From NCBI GenBank assembly GCA_000727475.1, contig KL647299.1, positions 1,812,379 to 1,876,378 on the forward strand: a stretch of 64,000 bases of DNA, written 5' to 3'. Positions 13,701 through 25,700 of the stretch are shown here, piece by piece. Position numbers and translations under genes: made by a program. The stretch comes from Sarcocystis neurona. Its lineage: Eukaryota; Apicomplexa; Conoidasida; Eucoccidiorida; Sarcocystidae. The notes beneath the pieces were generated by a model, which was not told the DNA's origin, did no database searches, and saw nothing but the letters and a program-made list of their open reading frames with translations. Every line of letters starts with the position of its first letter. The first letter of the stretch is position 1.

Positions 13701-16700
13701 GTCTGAATGAGAGAGGCCACGTACGTCTCCCGTACGGTGGGGTGTACATACACCGCGCTAGGTGTATGTACACTTGCACAGCTTATCTTCCTTTGCACTT
13801 GTGGCGACACACGTTCTGCTCGCCTTCTTGAATTCCGTTCACTCGCCGTCCGCTTTCCTCCCCTTTAATACAGAGCCCTCCTCCATTTCTCCGACTTGTT
13901 CTCTTCTGTTTTTCGATCTTCTTTCACCTCCCCCTCCTCTTCGTCCTCCTCCTGGGTGTCTTCTTCTTCTACTTTCTTTTGCACGTCTTCGCTTCCGCTT
14001 TGTGTGCGTCGCAAATGCAGGAAGTGGGTTCTTTGCAAAGACCGTCTCGAGTGGCTTGCCAAACAGGTACGCGTAAACCTCTTCATCTCCACCTCCCTTT
14101 TCCAGTGTGTGCCCGAGTAGTTGTAGTCGTTGTCGTCCTCGTACTAATAGTTGTAGAAGTCGAAGGAAGCGCGTGTTGGCTTCTGTGTCTGCGTTTTAGA
14201 CTCTGTACAGAAATTTCAGGCTTGCACCGCGGTGTATGTGTGTGTGCAGTCGGACGGCCGACCGGCTTCGCGGCCTGCGTCCGTTTGTCTTGTATTCTTG
14301 ACCTATTTGACTTCTTCTCTTAACGTGGCTTCGTGTGTGTGCCACCGTCTTCCCGTCTTCTCCGATTCTTCCGGCGTCTCCTCGCCTCCCTTCCTGTCTC
14401 CGTCTCCCCGTCTCCCCGTCTTCCCGTCTCCTTTCTCATCTCTGCTGTCTCCGTCTCCGCCTCCCTTGGCCTTTCCTCCATACAAGAACGTGATAAAGCA
14501 GTTCCGTACGGCGTAAGCGTATGTAAGCCTGTGTGCCAGCTCTCCATATAAACGGCAGGCAGATGAGTGGCTCTTTCTTCTCGACAGATGATATAAATTT
14601 TCTTCGCTTGAGCTCTGCTGCAGTTCAACCTGGACCTTCACCCATATGTGTATATATATATGTTTCATATGTATATATATACATATATCACATATGTGTG
14701 TATGTAATGCAAATGTACAAATAAATATATATATGTATATACGTAAGCGCATGCCAACAAACGGACAGAGATAGACCGCCCCGCATAGGTTTACATATGA
14801 ACGTGTGTCCGAGACAGAGAGGGACCACCGTACATATATATATATATATGTGTATGGATTTTTTTATCTGCTTTGAATGTTGTGTGCTGTAGGGACTTTA
14901 AGAAGGAGGAACAAGTGAAGTGTGTGAATTTTTGTTTTTTTCATCGGTGTTTTTTTGCTGCAGTTGAAGCTGGACATTCAAAATGATATTTCTGTTCTCT
15001 CGGAGATCTCCGGAGCAGCTCTCGCAGGTGCGACGCATTTTCTGCCGCCTCGACGCGCGGTTTTTCCAGAAAAAAAAAGAAATCGCCCAGTCATTTTCTT
15101 CCTCTCTTTCTGTCTCTGTCTCTCTTTTAAATGTCTCAATACATATGTATATATATGTATATGAACACACACACCTTTTTCAAGTACATGAAAAGTATCT
15201 ACACAGACACTAAACAAACGCAAACTTCTCCAGTACATGCATATATGTATGTGTCATCACTAATTCAGAAACACGTGGAAGTAAATATATATGTTCCTTC
15301 AATACAAGCGTACGTATATATATATATATATATATGTCATCAGGATTTCGTGGACTTGAGAAATGTATATACATACATGTATGTATATAGGGAGAGAGAG
15401 TTTGGACGAAGGCAGACCTTTCTAATATGTGCACACGTGTGTATATGTATGTGTCATCACTATTTCAAATACATGTGAAATACACAGATATATATATATA
15501 TTCTTCAATACACGCCTACTTATATATATGTGTAGGTAGTATATCCTGGACTTGCGATATATATATGGATGGAGTTTGTACAGAGCTAAACCCTTCCTCC
15601 CGTACATATATATCTATATATATTTATATATATGTATAAGTCCTTACTATGTCACATACATACGAAGTCTACATGTATCTACTTTGAACTATAATACATG
15701 TACATGTATACATACATATATATATGTAATGGATATGTGGAGATTTTGTGTATATGTTCCAAGTTCTTCTTGACTAGTGCAATCGCTTAGAATAGAATTT
15801 GCACAAAGTCACATATGTATATATGTATACGTTTACATAAATATATGGGTGTATGTACACCTCACTTTCTATATATGTTTGTGTTCGATACAGCCACAGC
15901 GTTTCTTTCGTAGACTTTTGGCACCACTTCTTTCTGTCGATTGTGTGTCTGTATTTTGCGCATTTCCTACATTTCTTTTTCGTCTTCCTTCTTCTTACGC
16001 GTGACCTATTTTTCCACCTCTTCCTCCAGATTACTTGCTTCTCGATTTACCTGACCGCTGATCTTGAACAGAGACCTACATACCTATGGACATACATTTA
16101 TATCTACACACACACATATATATGTGTATATGCACCTCGGCGGGGAGAGACAGGAGGCTGCGTGACTTTCCCTTGCCGTGCATGCGTATACACATCTCAC
16201 TATAAGAAAAGAAATCTCGCGCCGACTTCTACATCTCCAACCGTGGCCGCGCTCGGGGGTGTGTGCGCATGCGTACTTCGCACCTGGGCAGTCGCTGTAT
16301 GCACGTCGTCATTTGTGGGATGAAGCGGTCGGCGGCACAGAGACGCCTTCACGTCTGTAAATTCATCGCAAGAGAAAATATTTTTCTCCGAGCTACGCAT
16401 ATGTGCTGGCTGAATAAACAGGGGCATCTGTCTATATGTACGCACGTCCCCCTCTTGTACCCGTATATCTATAGATATGCATGTATGAATATCTATACCT
16501 GCGTACATGTATATATATGCGTACATATCTACATATATATATGTCTATATGCATGTGTATATGCATATGTGTATATGCATGTGTATGTATATATATCCAC
16601 CTATGTATGGCTATGCATATGCGTGTATGTGTATACGTAGATCTGCATATATATATATATATATATATAGGTGTATATGTATACACAAACATATGTATGC

Positions 16701-19700
16701 ATATATATGTGTGTGGATGTATATACAGCTATGGATGTTTATATATGTGATGTATGTACGCGTACGTATATGACTGTATGTATATGTGTGTACGTGTGTA
16801 TACGTTCATGCATATATGTGTAGATCCACATATATATATATATGTATATGTATATGTGTTCGTGCAGGTGCATTCACAAATAACACATCCACATATATAC
16901 GTGTACACATACATATATATATGTGTGTGTATTTGTACAGACGCATCCATGAATAAATATACACATATATATGTATACACATATATGTATGCATATACGT
17001 GTGTATGTGTTCGTACAGATGCATACACAAACATATATATACATGTACGGATATATATGTGCGTGTATATGTATTAGGTTATAAATTAGCACAGATGAGT
17101 GTTTGCCCTTTTTTTCAGGAGGAGAAGAAGTGCTCCTCTGTGCGTATATCTCCGTTGGGTGGTTTTCTCGCCGTCCTCTTCCCCTTCGTCCCCACCCCGG
17201 CGTGTCTGTCTCCGTTGACAAAAGCGCAGAATTTGCACGCTTCTGTCTGCATGCATGCGTGTATCCTTCTTGCTGCTGTCTCTCTGTGTCTCGCCCTGTC
17301 GCTCGATCCGAAAACTTCGCACACGTGCGTCCCTGTGCATGCACGTGTGTGTGTCTCTGTCGCGACTGCATTTCTGCTGCTGCTGCTGCTGTCGGGCAGG
17401 GAAACGCTACCAGCCGCTTTTCCCCTTCTTCTTCGACAAATTCAGAGAGACGGGCTTCAAAATTTTAGCGGATAGCTACGTCACCGCCGACTCTGGTATG
17501 CTGCCGAGATATGGCCACGCGAAGGGTGGAGACCTCTGCGCATGCCCGGCTTCTCTCCGTTTCTGCGTCGAAATTGTTCGTTTTTCCGTACAAATAAGTC
17601 CCCCCAAATCTTCTCACGTCTCCTCTTCACACACGCAGACACTTCTTCCCATGCATGTAAGAGAAGGCGTCACACACAGAGGCTGTATATATATGTTGGG
17701 ACGCCTGGATCCCACTCGTATACATGTGTGTGTATGTGTATATGTGTGTATGATTGCTTTTCTGTCTTACATATATATATATATGTATACATTTACTTCT
17801 CTCTCTCATATATATATAGGTATGTGTAGGTGCGGCGCATGCATTTGCTGTCTGGATCTTTCTCCGTTTCTCTTTTCGGAGCAGTTTGTGTGGACGGAGG
17901 ACAGACCAGAAGCCATATATGTGCATGTGTGTCTCTTCATACAATTCGTGTATGTCATTCATATATATATATATATTCGTGGGTGGTGGACGCATACGTC
18001 AGACTCCTAGGTGCCTCTACGTAGTTCTCTATCAGCAGAAACGAAAGCTACACACATGCACATCTCCTTCTTCGATTCTAAACACGCAATCGATCGTATC
18101 TGCCAGTCACCTATTCGTATATATTGAGACCTACATACGCCAATATATATATATATGTGTGTACCATTACTTCTCTTCTATACATAGATGTAAACGATCA
18201 CTTCTCTCTGTTATATATGTGTGTATGATTGCGTGTCCCTCATATATATATATACATATGTATATATGTGTATGTATACAGTTACTTCTCTCTGTCTCTC
18301 TATAGATATAGATAGGTTTTCAGTTACTTCTCATATATATGTGTATATGTAGACGATTACTTCTCTTTCTTATATATGTGTGTATGATTGCTTTTCTGTC
18401 TTTTATATATATGTATACATTTACTTCTCTCTCTCTCTCATATATATAGATAAAGATAGGTATATCATTACTTCTCTCATGTATATGTATATATATGTAT
18501 ACACACGATTACCTCTCTCTCTTGTGTATGTGTGTATGACTGCTTTTCATATATATATGTGTATACCATCACCTCTCTATTTCTCCTCTATGTATATATT
18601 ATATGTATACGGTTACTTCTCTTTCTGTCTCTCTGTTAACAATATGCCTTCAAATAGAGGCACACACACACTGCTATCTACGTGTCCATATATCTTCTCC
18701 ATCTACAAACTATCGCATGTGCGACTCACACGTACCTATACGTGTCACAGCGAGGCCTCTATTTCACTCGTATATATATATGTATGAGTTGTGTTTCTCT
18801 TCCTTACTTAATTTCATCACTACTATCTACGTGTACATATATCTACATACACAAAGTATCATATGTCCGACTCACACAGACATATATATATACATATATG
18901 TATGGAGACCACCTCTATATATATATATATATGTGTGTGTTTATGTGTGTGAATGGGATATAGATCTCCACATACATACGCACATATATATATATATATA
19001 TCGCACTCATATAGATGTATATATGTGTATGAGTTGTATGTGTGTATGTGTAGATCTCTCTGACTTTTCCTTGGGACCAAGGAATGATTTGGAGAGTGAA
19101 ACGTGCATGCGGGAGAATATGAACTTTTTATGTAGGAAGAGACGCCCTTTTCTTTGCATGCAGGCACGGGCATCGTTCACTGCGCGCCGGCATTTGGTGA
19201 AGACGACTTCCGCGTTTGTACCGCCAACGGGTAATCAGCAGCATTTCTCCCGCCTTCTCTTCTGCTCGTCTTCTCGCGTCTTCTCTCGCCATTTATTCAC
19301 CCCTTCCGCCATCTCTACACCTTTCTGCTGCTCCTCTCCGCGGGTCGGTACCGTCTCCTCTCCGTGCGTCGTTACCTTCTCTTTCTCTGTGCAGCACTCC
19401 GGTCTCTCTTCTTCTCCTTCTTTTTCGACCACTCCCTTTCTTCAGCTCCCTCTTGCTGCTCTGTTGCTGCGTCTGTTCGCTGTATGAAAGGCGTCTCCGC
19501 CCTTTCTTCTTCTTCTCCTCCCAATTCTTTCTTCGACATTCCTTTCGTTTGCTTCTCTCGCTTCGTCTCTCCCCGTGTCTCTCTTCCTGAAGCATCTCTG
19601 CCTTTTCTTCTTCTTTTTTGAACGCTCCCGTTTTCCTCTTTTCTGCCCCGTCTCTCTCTGTCTCGCCCCTTCTCCCGCCCTCGCCCTTCGCGAGAAACAT

Positions 19701-22700
19701 TTTCGCGTTTTCTCCTCCCTTCTTCCTTTCTTGGCCTCTCTTTGTCTCTTTCTCGTGTCGTCGTCCTCTCCGGTCCCGCCCCTTCCTCGTCCTTCGATCG
19801 GTATAGATCTCCCTTGCCTTTCCCGTGCCGTCCTTCTGTTCCTCTTCTGCTCGTTCGCTCCCGCTTTTTCTTCCCCTTCTTCTCCTCTCCGTCCCACCTG
19901 CGCGCTGCTGCTCGTCTTGTCCTGCGTGTGGGGTGTCGGGGCCGGCTCTTTTTGTCTGCGGCGCGTGCGGCTGGCGCTGCAGAGTCGTTCAGCGAGACGC
20001 AGCAGCAGCCCTGCCGTGTCCGGTAGACGAGAGCGGCTGCCTCACTGCTGAAGTGGGGCCGGAGCTGGCAGGTCTGCACGTGAAGGCGGCGGATGGAGTG
20101 GTGAAGCAGCAGCTGAAGGCGCAGCAGCAGCTGCTGGTCAACGCAGACTGCATGCACTCGTACCCCCACTGCTGGCGCTCGGAGACGCCGCTCATCTACC
20201 GCGCAGTCAAGTGCTGGTTTATTCGGGTCGAGAGTCTGCAGCAGCGGCTGCTAAACAGTTGCGAGGCCACCTACTGGGTGCCTTCGTTTGTCAAGGAGAA
20301 GCGATTCAAAAACTGGCTCGCAGACGCCCGCGACTGGTGCGTCTCCCGCAACCGCTTTTGGGGCGCGCCGATACCACTATGGGTCAGCGAAGATGAGACG
20401 CAAGTGATTTGCATCGGTAAGGCTGGCCGCAGGCAGGGAGAGAAACGAACTCGGCGGCAGGAGGAAGAAGAGAAGACCCACCCGGAGCAGCAGAAACGAA
20501 GAGATGCCCAGGGGAGACAGAGGGAAAAAGGGAAGTCAGAAAGTGAAGAAGAAGATGAAAAAGAAGAAGAGGAGGAGTCTGCAGAGAGAGAGGGAGCGAG
20601 TAGAAAGGAGAAGTGGCGCGCCGAGGGACAGCGACCCGTGCAGGGAAGAAAACGAAGGAGGGACAAAGGAGAGAAAGCGACGTGGGCAGGAGGAGGGGTG
20701 GGGAGAGGAAGGGGATAAAGAGACGGAAAGCGGAAATTGACGGGGAAGGAGGAGAAGACCAGTGGGCCACAGAACAGCAGCAGCAGAATAAGCAGGAAGA
20801 GAGAAGTATGTGCATGCTGCTCTGTAGAGGGATAGGGAGAAGTATGTGCAGGCTGCTCTGTAGAGGGACAGGGAGAAGTATGCCCGTGCTTCTCTGTATA
20901 TTACGGAGGGGGGCAGCACGAGGCAGAACAAGAAGGGGGGAATAGAAGAGAAGTGACACAGAAGACGTGTTGGAAGCGAAAAAAGTGCAGGGCAGGACGA
21001 AGGAATGCGTGTGTTTACGTAATCTTCTCTGTCTTTCTCTCCACCTCTATCTATTCTCTCTATTTCCCTTTCTGTCCCTCTGCTCCTGTCCATCTGTCTC
21101 CCTTTCTATCCCCGTCTCCCTCTCTCTCCTTCTGTCTCCCTGTCTCCCTTTCCGTCTCCCTGTCTCCCCCTCCCCCTTCCTGTCTCCCCCTCCCTCTTCC
21201 TGTCTCCCCCTCCCTCCTTCTGTCTCTGTGTCTCTCCCTCTCTTCTCTTTCTCGCTCTGTCCTTCACTTTCTCCGTCTCCGTCTCCCCCTCTTCTTCGCC
21301 GTCTCCCTCTTTCTGTCTCTGAATCTGTCTTTCTCTCCGTCTCTCTCTGCCTTTCTCTTCTCTTCCTCTCCCCCTTTTTCTCTTTCCCGCTTTCGCTCTC
21401 GTTGTCTCCCTCTTCCGCCTTCCGCCTTCTCCTTCTGAGTTCCTCTCTCTGTTTGTGTGCCTTTCTGTTCTCCTCGCTGTCCTCTGTGTATGTGTCTCCC
21501 CCGTCTCGCTTCTGCTCTCCCCTCCTCTCCCTTCTTTCTCTTCCCTTTCCGTCTTCTTCGACTCTTCCGGAAGTCTCTCCGTCTCTCTGTCTGTCCATCT
21601 ATACACGTGTCTGCCAGTGCGTATGTGTGTGTGGTTCCACGCGGTATAGGAGATAGAGAAGAGTAAACGAAGAAGTGTGCCTCTCCGCATGCAAAAGAGA
21701 AGACAAAGGGAGCAAACGAAGAAAAGAAAGGAACTTCCAAGCCAGAAACACAACGAAGAAACAAATAGGCAAAACAGAACCTTCTCCTTCTCTCTATATG
21801 CATACACATGCATGGATGCCGTACTTCTTTGTGTATACGCGTCTGTGTGTGTGTGTGTGTGGATATTTATTGATTTCCCCCCATCAGTGAAGAAAAAGAA
21901 GAAAGGAACACTTTGCCTACTTACTCTCGATTTCCGGCTGCATGAAACTTCGTGAAAATGTATATACTCAGGAACGTCTACACTTTTCTTTACATCCACA
22001 CGCAGACGCTATACATACCTACACGTATATGTATATATGGAGGTATGTTTATATGCATATCTTACTGTTTGGAAATATGAATGCATATATATGTATGTAC
22101 GTATGTTTACATCTATTCCTTTTTCTTCTCTCTCTCCCTACTATATATATATATATATGTACACGTGTGTGTATCTCTTTGTGAGTGTATACCTATCTGT
22201 ATCTCATATATATATATATTCTGTTGATGTAAAAGTGAATGTGTGTGTGCGACGCTCTCTCTCTCTTTGTATACACACACATATAGGTATCATTTTCTGT
22301 ATGTATATATATGTATAAATGTATCTATATTCCTGTATTTATATATATATATACACTTATGCCCCTCGCTGTGTATACGTGTATGTACGTATATACACAC
22401 ACACATACATATGTGTATGCATATATATATGGACGTATATTTGTCTCTATGAGTGTATAATTATATATATGTGTACATATATTTGTACATATGTATGTAG
22501 GTGTCTGTGTACTTGCCCACTTACTTCTCCGTGTCTCCTTGTATATCACTCTATAAATATATATATATATATGTCTATCTCTCCTCTGTTTGCGTTTGTA
22601 TGTATATTGGCGTGTAAGCGTCATGTAGCAGAATTTGTTTGTGGGTGTTTAAACGTGAAGTGCCGGAAGACTCTCTTCGAAATTTTGCATTCGTGTGGGG

Positions 22701-25700
22701 TGCAAGGAGGGGAAGAAAAGACAGCCGTGTATTTACTTGCACTTCGCGCATGCAAAGGAGAGAAGAACCAATTCAGAGATCGCGTGTCTCCCTCTCTATA
22801 TGTACACATATCTCTTTGGCGAACGACATATATACATAGATATATATATATGTACATGCCCGCACTATCTATCGTTATCTCACCTACATGCAATTTGTAT
22901 GTAGAGGAATAATACTGCGCATGCGAAGAAGCAAGAGTTCAAATGCCTGTTGAGCTGCTGCTGCTGTTGCCGCGGCCTGTGGGCGGCGCGTGCAGTGCCT
23001 CTGGTGCTGCTCCTGCGGGATGGCCGCGTCTGCTGCGCCCGTTCCCCTCGCTGCTGCTCCTGCAACTGGCTGCTGCTGCTCGGCTGCTGCATCTGTTGCT
23101 GCTGCTGCATCTGTTGCTGCTGCTGCATCTGTTGCTGCTGCCGCATGTGTTGCTGCTTCTGCGGCATCTGTTGCTGCTCCTGCTGCATCTGTTGCAGGTG
23201 CGTGTGTTGCATATGTTGTTGGTTTTGCAGGCAGCAAGGCAGAGCTGGAGAAGTACGCGGGGCGCGTTGTTGATGATTTACATCGGCATTTTATTGATGA
23301 CATCACCATCCCGGATCCTCGAGGCGACGCCTACCCACCGCTACGGAGAATCCCGGAAGTATATTTCATTCGTGTGCAGATGAACTGCGCATCGTTTCGC
23401 AAAAAGTCGCCTCCCTTTTTCTGTCTCGCTCGCCATACGTATATATGCATGCGCACCTGCAGTCCTGCCTTCTTCTCTCTCTATCTCTCCATATATATAT
23501 ATAAATATGTACACACGAACACGTGCGTTTTTTGCGTTCTCCTCTCTCTGCCTCTGTCTCTCCCCGTCTTCTACAAACTTCTACGCAGCAGCCGAATACA
23601 CGACAGCTACCATACACACATGCACGTATGCATGCGTGACTCGTTTCCCGGTCTTTCTCCGCATATAATCCCATGTGCATGCGTGTGAACATGCCCCCGT
23701 CGTGACGCTCTACGGAAATGGTCGCGGAAACGTAAATACCCGCTCTTGCACCTGCGCACCGCACAGGTCGTAAAGAAGGGGAGGTTGTTGTCCCGCGCTG
23801 GTGTGTCGATGAGAAGAAAGTGACGTCCGTCCTTTTCGTTTCCCCTCCTTCTGTCCCTTCTCTTCCTGGGAGTTTCACTTTCTCTTGCTCGGCATCTCTT
23901 CTTCTTGCTGCTGCAGGTTTTTGACTGCTGGTTCGAGAGTGGCTCCATGCCGTACGGACAACTGCACTACCCCTTCGAGAACGAAAAGAAAGTTCGTCTG
24001 CCCCGGTTCTGTTCTTCTCCTCCATTCTATTTCCGCACCACTTACAATACACATACGTCTTTTCTTGTATCTATCTATACATGCGTATACTGTCCAGGAT
24101 GTGTCCTATATGTGTATATGTGCATGCATCTGTCTCTCTCTGTGTGCAGATGCATGCATATATCTCCCCCTCTGCACGTGCATGCATGCGTCTCTCTGCT
24201 GCTTGTTCGTCCCTCTCGCTGCATGCGAATGTCTGTGTGGCGGCGACAGACCGTCACATGGTGGGGGAAGGAGGTGGCGTAGCGCGGCTTCCTTTTTTGT
24301 AGCAGGGGGGCGTGCAGGCTGCTGCGTATCTGCGGAAAGGGCGCTTCTGTGGGAGGGACGCATGCGTTTTTCTGGTCAAGTGAAAGCCCCTTTTCTCCTC
24401 AACATAACACGCATTTCTTCTTCGCAGTAACACGCCTTCTTTTCCCCTGGAGGAGACGTCTTTCTCACGGAGGAAACCTTCTTCATTCGTAGGAGACACC
24501 TCCTTCTGTAGGAGACACCTCGTTTTCTTTGCGAAACTTGCATTCTTGCGGAGGACTCTTTTTCCGCTCGAAAGACTCGTCTCTTTCTCTTCAAGAAGAG
24601 GTCGCGCTTTCCCTTCTTCTCCTTCTTTTCCTTCGTCTTTTATTGCTGAACAGCACAGCGCGCCGCGGTGGCAGCTCTTCCCCTCTTGAATCCGCTTGAC
24701 GAGCTGCAGCAGAACGACCGGGCGACAGGAGCCTTTTTTGCTCGTGGCCCTCTGCTGCTGCGGCGTCTCTCTGTGTCTCTCGCTTCTTTTCTCCCCTTCC
24801 CTTCTGTGCTGGACATCTGTTCTTCTTTCTCTGCTCTGTCCGTGTTGCATGCTGCCTTCTGTCTCTCAGCCTCTCTGTGGCTTTTCTCTGTTTTCCTGGT
24901 GTGGCTCTGCGTAGTTCCTGGGCCGCCATGGGCGCGCGCGTGGCGCCAGCTGCTGCTGCTGCTCTTCTGGCGAAGCGCCGGCGAGCGTTCTCTCCCAGCA
25001 GCAGCAGTGCTCTTCTGGCGAAGCGCCGGCGAGCGTTCTCTCCCAGCAGCAGCAGTGCCGGCACAAATCGTCGAAGAAGCGCGGCATAGGTCCTTGGCCT
25101 AAGGAAGACGAATTTTAGATGAGCGTGCCCATCCCAGTATCTCCGTCTTTTCCTTCTCCTTCTCCCGTGCATGCAGAAGTGCAGCAGCGCTCTTTTCTTC
25201 TCCTCTATCTGTCTGTCTCTCGCGGTCTTCGCTTTCTCGCTTCGCGCATGCAGCAGCGCAACGCTTTTTTTTCTGGCCGCGTGGTGCATGCAGTTTGAAG
25301 AGACGTTTCCCGCCGACTTCATCGGCGAAGGACTGGATCAGACGCGCGGATGGTTCTACACCCTGCTGGTCATCAGCACCGCTCTCTTCGATTCGCCGCC
25401 GTTCAAAAATTTAATTGTCAATGGCAAGTTACCTCCCTCTTCTTCTCTCGCTTTCTCGCTTTCTGTCTCTGTGCGCCGCTTCTGCTGCTGTCTTCTCGAG
25501 GACGCAGCAAACAAAACTCCTTCTCCTGCTGTTGCTGCCGCTGCTCTGTGTCTCCGTGGGTGGGCCGGGTGGGCTGGGTGACACCCGCCTATCTTCTTTT
25601 TTTTGCTGCTCTGCCAACGCCAGGCCCTTCCTTACGCTCCTAATCAAAAGGTCTGCCGCGCGCTTTTCTATTCACTAAACTGCTGCTGCTTCCTCGCCTT

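Larger units (their letters stand above)
11987..13806 (+). repeat. 110-bp dispersed repeat, copies 11987-12096 and 13699-13806
   Basis: Both copies run from ctgtctgaatgaga through cacgtacgtctcccgtacgg and two GTGTAC palindromes to gtggcga, with only a handful of differences. They lie in two separate IleRS introns, about 1.7 kb apart, on either side of visible exons 4 and 5. Confidence 0.92.

Noticed and set aside
19372..20169. Arg/Glu-rich minus-strand frame of 265 codons
   Set aside because: It is antisense to a pyrimidine-rich intron and to IleRS visible exon 10, so the composition alone explains the openness.
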